This document shows, in pieces, positions 9,820 through 19,475 of a DNA stretch of 64,000 bases. The notes beneath the pieces are model-generated. The model saw nothing but the letters and a program-made list of their open reading frames with translations. It was not told the DNA's origin and did not search any database. The translations under genes and the position numbers were made by a program. The stretch is taken from the NCBI GenBank assembly GCA_963575745.1, contig CAUYUJ010019881.1, positions 43,501-107,500 of the forward strand. Direction: 5' to 3'. Origin of the DNA: Prorocentrum cordatum. Lineage: Eukaryota > Sar > Dinophyceae > Prorocentrales > Prorocentraceae. Within the stretch, counting starts at the first letter, position 1. The number at the start of each line of letters is the position of its first letter.

Positions 9820-10457
9820 TCGACGCCACATCGCGGCCTCAACTCCGCAGGCCAGCGCCGACACGAGCTTGGAAGGGTAGATATCCGACTTGTGCGTCCT
9901 GCCGCTCCCCTCTAGCGGTAAATGATCATGCCCCCCTTCTGCACCTCCTGCGACACTTCTCAAACATTTCTTCACAGCTCGCTAGAAGCCTGGTGGGTTT
10001 CTTGGACACGGTTCCCGGGGCCACCGAAAGACCGCACTCGCACTGGTCAAGCACACGCGACACGACACCTCTCGAGGCCGCCAGCACTCTGAGACACTCA
10101 AGACCCCAGGACCTGGCCGAGAGAGGGTGTTTCAGCACAAAATCCCGTCCGTGCTCGAGCTAATGCAGGGCAATGTCACAGCGCGGCTGCATGAACGCGA
10201 TTCCTTCTCGTTCTTGCTCGTCACGAACGGTCACGTCCATGCGGTTCAAATTGCTCTCTGCGGCAACGCTGAAGGCCTTGCACACGGGGGGCATTGCAAT
10301 GCGCTGAGGCTGATCCCGTCTGATGAGCTTCCAGAGTTCCCAAGCCCTCTTCCAGGTCGAGATCCCAGCCAGTCTCAATGTCGACCGCCGCCGAGGCCCT
10401 GCAACCTCGAGCTCTGAGAACCTCCGAGACACGGGCAGGGGAGAAGATTTCGAGGAG
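9820..10457 (-). pseudogene. Cytosine-C5-methyltransferase-like domain inside the copia polyprotein
   Basis: Pieces in order: LLEIFSPARVSEVLRARG then ASAAVDIETGWDLDLEEG (10457-10350), matching the motif I shape (FSG..., VDI) of C5-methyltransferases. After a frameshift, IAMPPVCKAFS (Cys codon 10280-10282) matches the motif IV PPCxxFS nucleophile loop. Past an in-frame TAG (about 10160), RDFVLKHPLSARSWGLECL is reminiscent of the motif VI (ENV) position, then VLDQCECGLSVAPG and SKKPTRLLASC. After another shift it ends in HDHLPLEG and SDIYPSKLVSALACG. I am not aware of a standard domain name. Methyltransferase identity is inferred from motif order; the copy is broken in at least three places. 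Confidence 0.6.
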
Positions 10458-11300
10458 GGCCGCCCCGTCTCTAGCCCCCCCTCGCCTCTGAAGCTGAGCT
10501 CTCCGCCACGCGTGCTTCCTGGCAACCCCGGAGCAGCTGAGAACCTGAAGCGCGGCATTCCGCACCCTGCGGGGCGCAGTTGGCTCTGAGGGGTCCTCCG
10601 GGGCCCCCATCGAGCCCTCGCGCCAGGAAGGCGTCGATCTCCACCGTGTAGCACCGCCCCAGGACGCCCGCGGCCTGAGTGCCCTCGCCGCTGCCAAGAC
10701 ATCCGGGGGAGACCGATCGGGGATCGTTGAGCTCGGCTAAGCCCGTGACTTCTGCGCCCCGAGCCCCAGACCCGCTAGGATCCTCTGAGGCCGCGGCCCC
10801 GCTCTCCGAGGGCCCCTGAGGGCCGCGCCCGCTGAGCCAATCTGAGGCCGCCACCTCCTTCCTGTCTTGGCCCCTCGCTTACCGGTCTTCCACGACTCTA
10901 CCTGCCACTCCTGCCTCTTGGACTCCGCAAGAAGTCTTTCTAGCTCGCTGAAAGATGCATGCTGCCAGGCTCTGTCGATTAGGACTTCCGGGCCGTTCGA
11001 AATGCGCGCCCGGCGAATGGCTCCAGGCATCGGACTACGAGGGGGCGGGGCCCCGCCCCGTCCCATAGCCAGTCCAGCGAAGAAAGCTGGCCTGTCCTAC
11101 CTCGTCAATGAAAACCGTCTTCCCTCGGACCCGGCCCCAGATGCCCCGAGCCTCCCTGGATTTCTGGGGGGGCCCCCGGATAGAGAGATCTCGGCGTGAA
11201 TGAATCGCCATGTCTTTCAAAATCATGCTCTCGCCTTCTGCTCCCTTGCCCAGACCTTGGATGGCCTCCTTCTGAGCTAGCTCGGGCCAACGCCCCAAGC
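10458..11300 (-). pseudogene. Degraded copia linker between the coiled-coil and methyltransferase-like segments
   Basis: Several short frames overlap here. Coding-like pieces are MILKDMAIHSRRDLSIRG, GKTVFIDEVGQASFLRW (about 11040-11230) and a SFSELERLLAESKRQEWQ helix (about 10960-10880). They are in different frames, so this stretch has been shifted more than once. No family recognised. Confidence 0.4.
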
Positions 11301-12626
11301 TCACCGCTGAAAGGGCCTGCCCTCCTCGCCGCCGGCCGCCGGCGCCTCGTCCTCCACCTTCACTTCCATCCTGTCGGCGGCCCGAATCACGCGAGCCAGC
11401 TTCATGATCTCCTGGTCGGACATCTGCGCTGCTCCCGCCTGGCGCGCTGCCTTCTCCTTCTCGCGATCCTCCCTCTGCTCGTGCACCTCGAGCTGGGTCA
11501 TCATCAGCTGCTCGCCGAGCTTGCGCATCTGGTCCAGGATCGGCTTCATCTGATTGCTGTGGACCTCGATCTGGCTGGGCGAGAGACGCTCCGCGGTCGC
11601 GGCCAGGCGCCTTGCGCCGGGCGGGCTCTTGACCGCCATCGGCGGCACCCCGCGAGGAAGCTCCGAGGGCTGTAGTACCCCCATACTCGGCTGGACTAGC
11701 TCCCAGGCCTGCTCGATCAGCTCTGGGTCGTATCCTGGAACTCCCTCCTCGATCTCCTGGTCGATCATGCTGCCGAAGGCCCGCGGCGGGTCCCGCGCCT
11801 GAGGCTGCGGCCCCCTCGCCCGCGGAGCTGCCCGCCCACGCGAGGAGCTCGCCGCTCCTCCGCGCGCCTTCGGGGTCGGAGGCACGCATGGCACCGCCCG
11901 CGCCATCCACGGGTCGCCCTCCGAATAGGTCTCCACCAGCCTCTGCACCTCGTCCTTCAGCTTGGCCTTCGTCTCGTTCTTCACCTGCTTGGTCTGCTTC
12001 TTGGCCTCCGCCGGTGCCCTCTCCTCTGGTGTCTTGTCCCTCAGGGAGATGCGCGTGTTGCACGTGCGACAGTGGCTGTAGACCGAAGTGCCGTTGGAGC
12101 CGCTCAGGATCGCCCGCGGCGGGCGGGCGCATCCTTCCACCGAGCCCTGCTGCAATTCCACCGCCTGCGGCCGCAGGGCCGCGACGCCTCGAATCTGCAC
12201 GCGCGCGTGAGCCATGCGCAGCATCCTCAGAGCCCAGCGGCGCCAGCGCAAGAGGACGCCCTTCCCGTCCGTCAACTGCAACGGCGTCAGCACGTCCACT
12301 CCGTTGAGAAAATTGCGTTTCACCGGCAACGACATCGTCTCCCTCGTCAGGTCTATCTCCGCCGGCGTGTCGTCCACCTCCTCCCAGCCACCGTCCAGCT
12401 CCTCGCCCTCGCCCTCGTGGATGGGCGCCAGGAGATTGCCCACCCGGCGTGGCCTCGACGTCCGCGCCGGCCTGGTGGAGATACTCTTCTTCACCATCGC
12501 GACAATTCTTCGCGCCCGCTGGAGAGGAACTGGCGATGCATTGAGCCGAGACGGCACGGCTACGGATCCCGCCCTGTAAAGTTGGCCCGCTGCCCCTCGA
12601 GACCCCCCCCCAGGAGCCCAAGACAC
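11301..12626 (-). pseudogene. Copia gag-pol linker region with a CxxC motif
   Basis: About 440 codons open in the same frame as the protease. Visible blocks: an acidic stretch after KKSISTRPARTSR, a YSHCRTCNTRIS segment (one CxxC pair, a possible half zinc ribbon), a lysine-rich helix KKQTKQVKNETKAKLKDEV, and a Gln/Glu/Arg-rich helix predicted to coil (MRKLGEQLMMTQLEVHEQRE). Dinoflagellate copia polyproteins have a long linker here; I know no enzymatic activity for it. It stops at 11301 and the next recognisable segment is in another frame. Confidence 0.6.
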
Positions 12627-12674
12627 TCCTGAGAAGGGGGGGGGGGAGGAGAGAGATATCTGAACTAGCTGGCT

Positions 12675-13664
12675 CTAGCGCCCACCCCCCCCGCACTCCC
12701 CGCGGCAGTCCTCAGGGATCCGGCTCAGGATATCCAGATCGACGTGGAAGTCCTCGGGCTCGCAGTGGATGAGGGAGAGCGACCTGCGGCCCGCCTCGCG
12801 CCTCACCAGGGGCCTCCGTGCCGCGCCCAGCCTGCCCAGCGTCGCCTCGTCACTCGCCAAGTCCACTACGGCGCGAAGGGACTCGAGGTAGCGAGCCAGC
12901 AGAAGTGGAGGACACCTGCCTGGCAGGATGAGAAACTCCACTATACTGCACTTCCAGATACTCACGGGCGCCCAGGCTCGACCCGCAGGCGCGACTCGTC
13001 CTCCGACGCCCCCCGCCGCCGCCCCCACCACCGGGCCCTCCTTCGCTATCATCTTGAAACCGCGCCAGCCGAAGGCGTCGACCATGTGATCGAGATCGAT
13101 CTACCCCACGAGGGCCTGAGCGGCGGCCGCGCCCACCAGCGCGCGGTCGCCCATCTGCATCAGGGGGGGATTCGGAGCGCCCGCAAACGTCTTCATCAGC
13201 GTGTTCCAGTCGGTCACCGAGATGGCCGTGAAGTCGCCCTCGCCCGGCTCGAAATCGTGGAAGAAGCTCTTGGAGACGTCCTTCTTGCCACCGTTCTTCT
13301 CGCCCGCTATCCGATCAGCCTTCGACCTGAACTCGTTCTTGCACGTCTCCGCCCAGTGTCCGCGCTCACCGCAATTCGCGCACCTCGTGCGCTTCTTTAC
13401 ATCACTCATCATCAACCGCTTGAATCCGGGCTTCGAGGCACGGCGCTGGTCGAAAAAGTCAAGATCCACCTTCTTGGCCGCCTTCGTGCGACGAGCCTCC
13501 TGCCGCGTTCTTCCGCGAGGCTTCCCAAGCCGGTCCTCCACGACGGCCGCGAAGACCTGCGGCACCTCGTGCTCCCCGAGGTCCTGCTCGTCGAGCGCCG
13601 CGAGAAAGGTGTCCACGTCGTATTCGGGAAGCCCCGCGGAGTCGTCGATGTCGGTCAGGTACAC
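12675..13664 (-). pseudogene. pol: Copia nucleocapsid zinc knuckle and retropepsin-like protease, catalytic Asp missing
   Basis: One frame, interrupted by an in-frame TAG at 13101-13103. Before the stop is a CCHC knuckle CANCGERGHWAETC (CX2CX4HX4C), the RNA-binding part of gag. Then comes the protease: GDRALVGAAAAQALVG sits where an aspartic protease would have (I/L)VDT(A/G)AQ, followed by GVGGRVAPAGRAWAPV and PPLLLARYLESLRAVVDL, which match the flap and C-terminal part of copia proteases. The catalytic Asp-Thr pair is replaced by Gly-Ala (codons GGC GCG; G codon at 13131-13133). The protease is therefore dead by both active site and nonsense mutation. Confidence 0.75.
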
Positions 13665-14632
13665 CCCCGAACTTCCTCGTCGGCGTTCTGGCCCAGCACG
13701 GGCTCCTGGACGTCCGCCGGGAAGCTCCTGGTCGCCGTCGTCGCGCTCGGGAGGCTCGGTTTGTCCTGAACATCCATTTTGAGCAACGCACTTCTCACCG
13801 CAGCGTATCCTTCCTGTCCTGCGGCCAACGTCTTCATGTTAATCCGATTCTGCATGCTCAGGCCTGCCCCGTCTTCCAGGTAGCGAGCCTTCACGCTGTC
13901 TGGCAGGACCAGGTTGTGCTTCTCGGCCTCGACCACCTGGGCGTCGCGCCGGATCACGTACTCCGCCAGTGATTCGGTCTTGCGAATCTGGTAGCCGAAC
14001 AGCGCCGCATTGTGCGCCGTTCGTTCTGCATCGCCGGGCCTTTCGCCGTTCAGGAGAGAAAAGTGCTGGATGAGCTTCTCCACTCCGTCGGGCCCCTCGA
14101 GCTCGGTCCTAATCGTGCGGAACTTCACTTGCATGTCCACTGGGAGTCCCTCGAGAACTCGGCCTGCCTGGGTGTGCTCCTTGAATCCCGCTCTCCGGGT
14201 CCAGGCTCTGAGATTGTCTTTGTACACCTGCAGGTGGTCGAACCCGAACCATGACGGAGGAGCACCGAAATCCCGATTCGTGGTCTCCCAGCCGGGGCTC
14301 CACTGAGGGGTTTGATGCCAGTCTCCTTCCTTCCATGCCGAGGTTGACCAGTCTTCACGCTTCCACGACATTGTCGTCTCATCCTCGGCTGGAGTCCACT
14401 GCCACACCTGCTTCCATGATCCACTCGATCCGTCTCGACTAGGCCCCCAATCTTGTCAGTCATCGAACCCAGGAGGTGCAGCTGATCCTGTTCCTCTCGC
14501 TTTCCTGTCGGGCGTGCCTACCTCCTCCCAGGTGTCCTTGGGTCGGTCCTCTGCTTTGCCGTCATCGCCGTCGTGCGCCGAGCCTCCACCCGCTCCGACG
14601 TTCATGGCCTGCCTCACCGTTTCCTCCGACAT
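13655..14632 (-). pseudogene. gag: Copia gag capsid protein, one internal TGA
   Basis: The frame starts at the ATG complementing 14630-14632 (MSEETVRQAMNVGAGG) and stays in one frame to a stop at 13655, broken by a single in-frame TGA at 14456-14458. After it come a Trp-rich segment and a helical capsid-type region: WFGFDHLQVYKDNLRAW, AGRVLEGLPVDMQVKF, then RKTESLAEYVIRRDAQVVEA and a LPDSVKARYLEDGAGLS block. This layout matches the UBN2/retrotrans_gag fold of copia elements, which forms the virus-like particle. The zinc-knuckle segment continues in a neighbouring frame with a 10-bp overlap, so a frameshift (mutation, or less likely programmed) lies near 13660. Confidence 0.8.
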
Positions 14633-14646
14633 TGCTCCGCTTACCA
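14633..14646 (-). other. Candidate tRNA primer-binding site
   Basis: One base after the 5' LTR the minus strand reads TGGTAAGCGGAGC. TGG complements the CCA end of tRNAs, and the sequence resembles the TGGTATCAGAGC initiator-Met site common in copia elements. The first gag ATG follows directly (14630-14632). Confidence 0.65.
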
Positions 14647-14647
14647 C

Positions 14648-14823
14648 TGTCTCAAACTACTGATACATATGGGATCGTGGGGGTCGTAGTTGGGTGAGGA
14701 GGGGTTCCTTTCTCCTCGGGCGGATGAGCAGTTCGAACTCACTCAGGCGCCTAAGCCAACACGGCTAGGGAGAAGGGACAAAGAGGGGGAAACACTGAAG
14801 GGGCTTGGGGGTATCCAGGAACA
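14648..14823 (-). repeat. 5' LTR of the copia element
   Basis: 176 bp, same ends as the 3' LTR. Because the element reads on the minus strand, this copy would carry the promoter. It is unusually short for a copia LTR. CCTA follows it at 14824-14827. Confidence 0.93.
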
Positions 14824-16039
14824 CCTATCGTTGTTCCCGAGAGCAGGGGCCCCCCCGGGCATAAGACGAAACGGTCCAGTGAGCTCCAGCGCCTCGCTGG
14901 GCAACCTGCCCAGCGAGCCTCTCCCTGCCCGGCGAGCCGGGGTGGGACTCCTGCTCGTCCTGGGGCCCTCCCCGGGAGCCGCGGGGATCCGCAGGGCTTC
15001 GGGGCGGGATTTCCTCAGAAAGCCCAAGGACTTCCCCAAGAGTCCTGTGGACGGCCTGGCGACTTCCTCCGGGCTCATAGGGAATTCCTCTGGAGTCGTT
15101 AGATTATCCACGCAGTTCCTCTGGAATTATGACAATTCCCCCAGAATCCTCAGGGTCTCCTGGAAACCGAAGAGAATCGCAACCATAATTCTCAAGATTT
15201 TCTCCAGAACCGGAAAGATGCCCAGGATGTCTAATGGAATCCTGAGCATTGGAATGGGAACCAGCAATTTTCTTAGCAATTCGTTCTTCTAGGACCCGGT
15301 CGGGAGCCATATGGGATCTCCTCAGGAGCCCTGAAGAAATCCGCTTGGGCCTATGGGATTTCCCATGGCATCCTGATGGTTAAAATGGAATTCGCCATGC
15401 ATCCCCGATCGGATTTTTCGTGCGTTTCTTCGCGGCGGATTTCGCCTTCCTGTGCCTCGACGCGCCACCTACCGATGAGCGAGACACCTGCGGATGCGAT
15501 GCAGCTTCCACGCGTGAGACTCCCAGCCGCGCGACCGAGTCCAGTCGCGCAGCGAAGCACCCCAACCGCAGACCGAGACCCCCACCAGCCGCGGAGGGAC
15601 AGACGCCGATCCCCTTCCCCCGCGCGAGACCCCCCTGCGCGCGCGGGGCCCAAACGCGCAGATAGGCGAAGCCCCCGCCGCGGAGCGAGACTGCACACCA
15701 ATCGCCGAAGGAGACCCCCGCCGATTCACAATCCCGCAGAGCGAAGGGGAACTAGGGGCGCGGAAGCTTCACATGGAGCGCAGGCGAGTCAGGCATTGGG
15801 GTGGCCGGGACCCACGCGGCGCGAGCGCGCATCGAGTATCCCAACCCCGCCCTTGCGATTGGGATGATGTGGGTGGGATGCGTGCGCGTTTCCTGGCAAG
15901 TCCCCTCCTCTGCTGCCCCCTCCTGCCCAACTCCCCAGGCCACCCTCCACCAAACATCCCTGGAGGCCCCCTGAGACCTCTGTAGCCCCAAAACACGGAA
16001 AACGCCCAAATGCCTCGATCCTCGAAGCACGAGGACCGA
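14824..16039. other. Intergenic, no gene seen
   Basis: No frame shows recognisable motifs on either strand. 15060-15380 is less GC-rich and repeats GGAATTCCTCTGGA-like words. 15480-15760 is C/G-rich. Apart from the hairpin listed separately, I see nothing. Confidence 0.5.
14893..14917. other. Perfect 11-bp inverted repeat (hairpin)
   Basis: CTCGCTGGGCA, three bases ACC, TGCCCAGCGAG. An 11-bp perfect stem 70 bp outside the copia 5' LTR. No function can be assigned. Confidence 0.8.
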
Positions 16040-16115
16040 CGACGTTGACGGCAACGGCGACGGCAGCGGCGACGGCGACGGCCGCGGCGACGACGGCGAC
16101 GACGGCGGTTTTTAC
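16040..16115. repeat. GCGACG/GAC trinucleotide tract
   Basis: Runs of GGCGACGGC/GCGACG. Related but less regular triplets continue to about 16380 (GACGACGACGGCC). Confidence 0.85.
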
Positions 16116-16662
16116 CACCGGCGATGGGGCAACGGCGAAGGCGCCAACGAGGCCAGCCCTTACTTGCCTCTGGGCAGCCCGCCCCGCACCGCTCGCTCGA
16201 CGGCGACGACGACGGCCGCAGCGGCGGCTCCGCCGTCGCCTGGGTGGCGCGGCGGGCGCCACTGCTGGCGGCAACGCGGGGAGCGCCTCGGGCAGGAATT
16301 TTTTGTGGCTGGCACCAGGCGGCGACAAGGACGACGGGCACGGCACGGCGCCCTCGAGAGCCAGGGCGGCGGTAAGGACGGGGCGGTGGCGAGGAAGACT
16401 TTTGACGTTCGCATCCAACGCCCCAGGACGGCCCAAGAGGTCCCCAAGAGCGCTGTGACGGCCGAAGAAACTCCAAGAAGGCCCTCGAACGGGTCAAGAG
16501 GGACAAGACCGCTCAAGAGGCACCGAAAACACCCCCCAAGATACGTAGCACCCCGCAGATGCGGATAAGAGTGAGGGGAGGGGGCGGTGGGGACGTCGCC
16601 AAAGTTTCACAAATTATACAACGAGCCCGCGGCAAGCGCCGATATTTTCGTTAAGCCAGTGT
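16116..16662. other. Intergenic, no gene seen
   Basis: GC-rich, many open frames on both strands with Arg/Ala/Pro composition and no motif. 16430-16550 carries the dispersed CCAAGA/GGCCC word family found elsewhere in the window. Confidence 0.45.
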
Positions 16663-17080
16663 GATTGGGTCGCGGGTGGGTCGCGGGTGGGTCGCGGGTG
16701 TAGGGGGCAGAAAATTCACCCCATGAGAATCACCCCGACAAGCGAAGCCGTTTAGTAAGCACACAAAGAATAAATCGAACAGGGCAAGGCTGTTTGCTTA
16801 GTAAACGCCCGAGGCCGTTTAGTATACGTAAATTGTCGGGTCCGGGTGGTTTTTCCTCCTTTGAGGTTGGGTCGCGGGGTGGGTCGCGGGTGGGTCGCGG
16901 GGTGGGTAACGGGCGGGTCGTGGATAGGTCGCGGGTGGGTCCCGGGTGGGGCGCGGGGTGGTTCGCGGGTGGGTCGCGGGTTGGGTCGCGGGTGGGTCGC
17001 GGGGCGGGTCGCGGGGTGGGTCGCGGGGTGGGTCGCGGGTGGGTCGCGGGGCGGGTCGCGGGTGGGTCGCAGGAGGGACG
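16663..17080. repeat. GGGTCGCGGGTG minisatellite
   Basis: Three units at 16672-16702, then about 20 units of 10-12 bp (GGGTCGCGGG(G)T(G)) from 16866 to 17075. The intervening 16705-16860 holds three AGTAAACG.../GCCGTTTAGTA words and no gene. Confidence 0.92.
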
Positions 17081-17084
17081 ACGA

Positions 17085-17089
17085 CAACG

Positions 17090-17130
<41 letters not shown>

Positions 17131-17134
17131 CCAT
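17085..17134. repeat. (CAA)n microsatellite
   Basis: About 14 CAA triplets, followed directly by copy 1 of a dispersed repeat, as at 18085-18216. Confidence 0.95.
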
Positions 17135-17390
17135 TTTAAGGCTGTACGCTCTTACTTGCCCGCGAGTCATTCAACACGTATACCCTACACCCTCGATGCC
17201 CGCCCTCTTCGTCTTCGATCACACCCCTTTCGGGGGGATTATTTCTCTTTGCTGGGGCCGGCGGGCTTAGACGTACGGGCAAACCGGAACGGGCGGACAA
17301 TCCTTCGGGGGCGTACATCTCTCTGCCCGCCATTGGAATTGGCGCGGGCCCTGCAAGAGGAGGAGGGGAAGAACGAGGGAGAGTGGGAGG
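17135..17390 (+). repeat. Dispersed repeat family R1, copy 1
   Basis: Shares a core (CCCTCGATGCCCGCCCTCTT, then CGTCTTCGATC) with copies at 18218-18365 and 24722-24870. The copy here and the third also share TTGGCGC...CCCTGCAA followed by a GGA/AGG-rich run. Orientation is arbitrary. It may be a small transposon or a piece of one; no ends identified. Confidence 0.7.
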
Positions 17391-17496
17391 AAGGGGAGGG
17401 GGAAGGACGAAGGAAGAGGGAAGATACCACGTTGTGAAGGCGTCCTTGGCGCGCGCGTGGTTCCTGAGCGCCGAAACGCAATTCCAGAATAATTTG

Positions 17497-17930
17497 TGAG
17501 GACGTCGCACGCGAGAGCGCAGTCCTGAGTACATTGTGAAGAAATCTCGGGCGGAAGCGGGGGCCCTGACTAAGTTGCGAGGAAGTCTCAAGCGGGAGCG
17601 CCGTTCCTGAGCAAATTGCACGGAAGTCTCAGGCGGGAGCGGGGGTCCTCACTAAATTGCGAGGAAGTCTCAGGCGGGAGCGCCGTTCCTGAGTCAATTG
17701 CGCGGAAATGTCAAGCAGGAGCGGGGGTCCTGAGTAAAATTCGAAGAAGTCTCAGGCGGGAGCGCCGTTCCCACGTAAATTGCACGGAAGTCTCAAGCGG
17801 GAGCGGGGGTCTTGATTACATTGCGAGGAAGTCTCAAACGGGAGCGCCTTTCCTGAGTAAATTGCGCGGAAGTCTGAGGCGGGAGCGGGGGTCCTGAGTA
17901 AAAATCGAGGAAGTCTCAGGCGGGAGCCGT
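17497..17930 (+). repeat. 41-bp satellite with 82-bp alternating higher-order structure
   Basis: About 10.5 units, consensus GGAAGTCTCAGGCGGGAGCG followed by a variable 10-mer and TCCTGAGTAAATTGCG-type sequence. Units alternate between a CCGTTCC type and a GGGGTCC type, so the true repeat is an 82-bp dimer. Open frames across it are by-products. Confidence 0.92.
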
Positions 17931-18084
17931 TGTTGTTGTAGCCCGGGGGGCAGGGGCACAGTTTGAGCAGGAAGACTTTCCTTGAGAAAAAACAAGGTGC
18001 GAGCCCCGGGGGTGGCACTTCAATCGAAAAAAATAAATGTGCACCGGTGGGGGGGGATCAACAATAATTATTCTTCAAGAATGA

Positions 18085-18090
18085 GAGTTC

Positions 18091-18187
<97 letters not shown>

Positions 18188-18216
18188 ACAACAGCAACAG
18201 CAACAACAACATCAAC
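18085..18216. repeat. (CAA)n/(CAG CAA)n microsatellite
   Basis: CAACAACAA then CAGCAACAG repeats, about 130 bp. The apparent poly-Gln reading has no flanking coding signal. Followed directly by R1 copy 2. Confidence 0.95.
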
Positions 18217-18217
18217 G

Positions 18218-18365
18218 ACAACAATCATTTGAAGACTGTTCGCCCTCATCTGCTCGAGTGTCCAACAACGCGTATTTCCCAAACCCTCGATACCCGCCCT
18301 CTTCGTTTTCGATCGAACCCAATTTGGGGGGTATACCTTTCTTCCCTGCAGGCCGGGCTCCGGCA
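18218..18365 (+). repeat. Dispersed repeat family R1, copy 2
   Basis: CCCTCGATACCCGCCCTCTT then CGTTTTCGATC, at the same distance from a CAA tract as copy 1. Next to it, GGCGGGGCGGCCGCGGACCG occurs twice (about 18370 and 18417). Confidence 0.75.
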
Positions 18366-18469
18366 AGCGGCGGGGCGGCCGCGGACCGTCGGCCTGGCCA
18401 GCGGCAGCGCTGATTGGCGGGGCGGCCGCGGACCGTCGACCCGACCCCAAGAGGGACGGACAGGGGACC

Positions 18470-18473
18470 GACC

Positions 18474-18513
<40 letters not shown>

Positions 18514-18556
18514 TGTCGACGACGGCGACGGCGACGACGACGGCGACGACGAGCGA
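18470..18556. repeat. (GAC)n microsatellite
   Basis: About 28 GAC/GGC triplets. Confidence 0.95.
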
Positions 18557-18647
18557 GAGCGAAAGCGAGAGAGGACGACAGCAGGGCCACGAAGGACACG
18601 AAGTAGGCGACGAAGGGCGACAGCGGGGACACGAAGAGCAGCCTCTT

Positions 18648-19255
18648 GGGGCCGTCTTTGGGGCCTGTTGTACCGTCGTGCACGACGTGAAGACCGAAAA
18701 GGCGCAGATGCTAAACATATACGTTTTCCTGTGCAAAATCAATGATTTTGGCCGCTCGGGGCTCCCTTGGAAAGCTTCTTGGGGCGTCGTAGCGGCCTCT
18801 GGGGCTCTATGGGAGCCATCTTGGGTGTCCAGGGGCGATCTTTGAAAGCCCTGGGGCCGTCTTGGACCGATTTGGGAGCCTTTTGGGGCTCCGTGGACAC
18901 GTCTTGGCCGCCTCTAGAGCACGCCTTGGCCGCCTCTGGGGCTGTCTTGGGCTCCTCTTGGGCCGTGTTGGGGGCCCCTTGGGCCGTCTTGGGGCCGTCG
19001 TGGGGGCCTCTTGTACCCTCGCGCACGCCGTGAAAACCGAAAAGACGTGGATGGTAAAAATGCACGTTTTCCTATGCAAAATCAATGATTCTGGCCGCTT
19101 GGGGAACTTGGGGCGTTGTAGCGGCTTCTTGGGCTCAATGGGAGCCATCTTGAGCATCCAGGGGCGATCTTTGGGTGCCCCAGGGCCGTCTAGGTCCGGT
19201 TTGGGGGCCACTTGCGCCTCCCTGGGCACGTCTTGGCCGCCTCTTGGCCCGGACA
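18648..19255 (+). repeat. 343-bp tandem duplication in a TTGGGGCC-periodic region
   Basis: 18661 onward and 19004 onward align (GGGCCTGTTGTACC and GGGCCTCTTGTACC, then AAAACCGAAAAG-type, GTTTTCCTATGCAAAATCAA and GGGAGCCATCTTG blocks). Between them the sequence is a short-period repeat of GGGCCGTCTTGG-like words, the family also seen at 20985, 31605, 42350, 43270, 47200 and 60500. Confidence 0.85.
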
Positions 19256-19332
19256 GGAGCGCTCCCGGAGCCACGGAGCGGCCATGGTGGGCGCAAGTAC
19301 CGGCCTGGCGGCCCCGATCCCCTTCCGCCGGC

Positions 19333-19334
<2 letters not shown>

Positions 19335-19372
<38 letters not shown>

Positions 19373-19393
19373 GCATATACATATACATCCACT

Positions 19394-19429
<36 letters not shown>

Positions 19430-19475
19430 TGTGTATGTATGTGTATACGTATGTATGTGTATGTGCACGTGCGAA
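19335..19475. repeat. (TA)n, (CATA)n and (TGTA)n tracts
   Basis: TATATA runs at 19338-19366 and 19399-19425 separated by CACGCATATACATATAC, then TGTATGTATGTG. 19476-19789 contains nothing recognisable beyond C-rich words. Confidence 0.93.

Larger units (their letters stand above)
5424..14823 (-). mobile_element. Complete, decayed Ty1/copia-type LTR retrotransposon, about 9.4 kb
   Basis: Bounded by direct LTRs (5424-5600 and 14648-14823) that begin TG and end CA on the minus strand. Both sides are flanked by CCTA (5420-5423 and 14824-14827), a possible 4-bp target duplication. Gene order on the minus strand is gag, zinc knuckle, protease, linker, methyltransferase-like domain, integrase, RT, RNase H. 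Integrase before RT is the copia (Pseudoviridae) order. At least four in-frame stops and about six frameshifts make it non-autonomous. The LTRs differ at about 9 substitutions and 1 indel over 177 bp (roughly 94-95% identity), so insertion is not recent. Confidence 0.93.

Noticed and set aside
11035-12696. 553-residue ORF in the neighbouring frame of the copia linker
   Set aside because: Most of it is a Gly/Arg shadow of the linker frame; only its last part (about 11300-11040) looks like displaced coding sequence.
17982-18413. Poly-glutamine protein
   Set aside because: Pure CAA/CAG microsatellite flanked by dispersed repeat, with no conserved sequence on either side.
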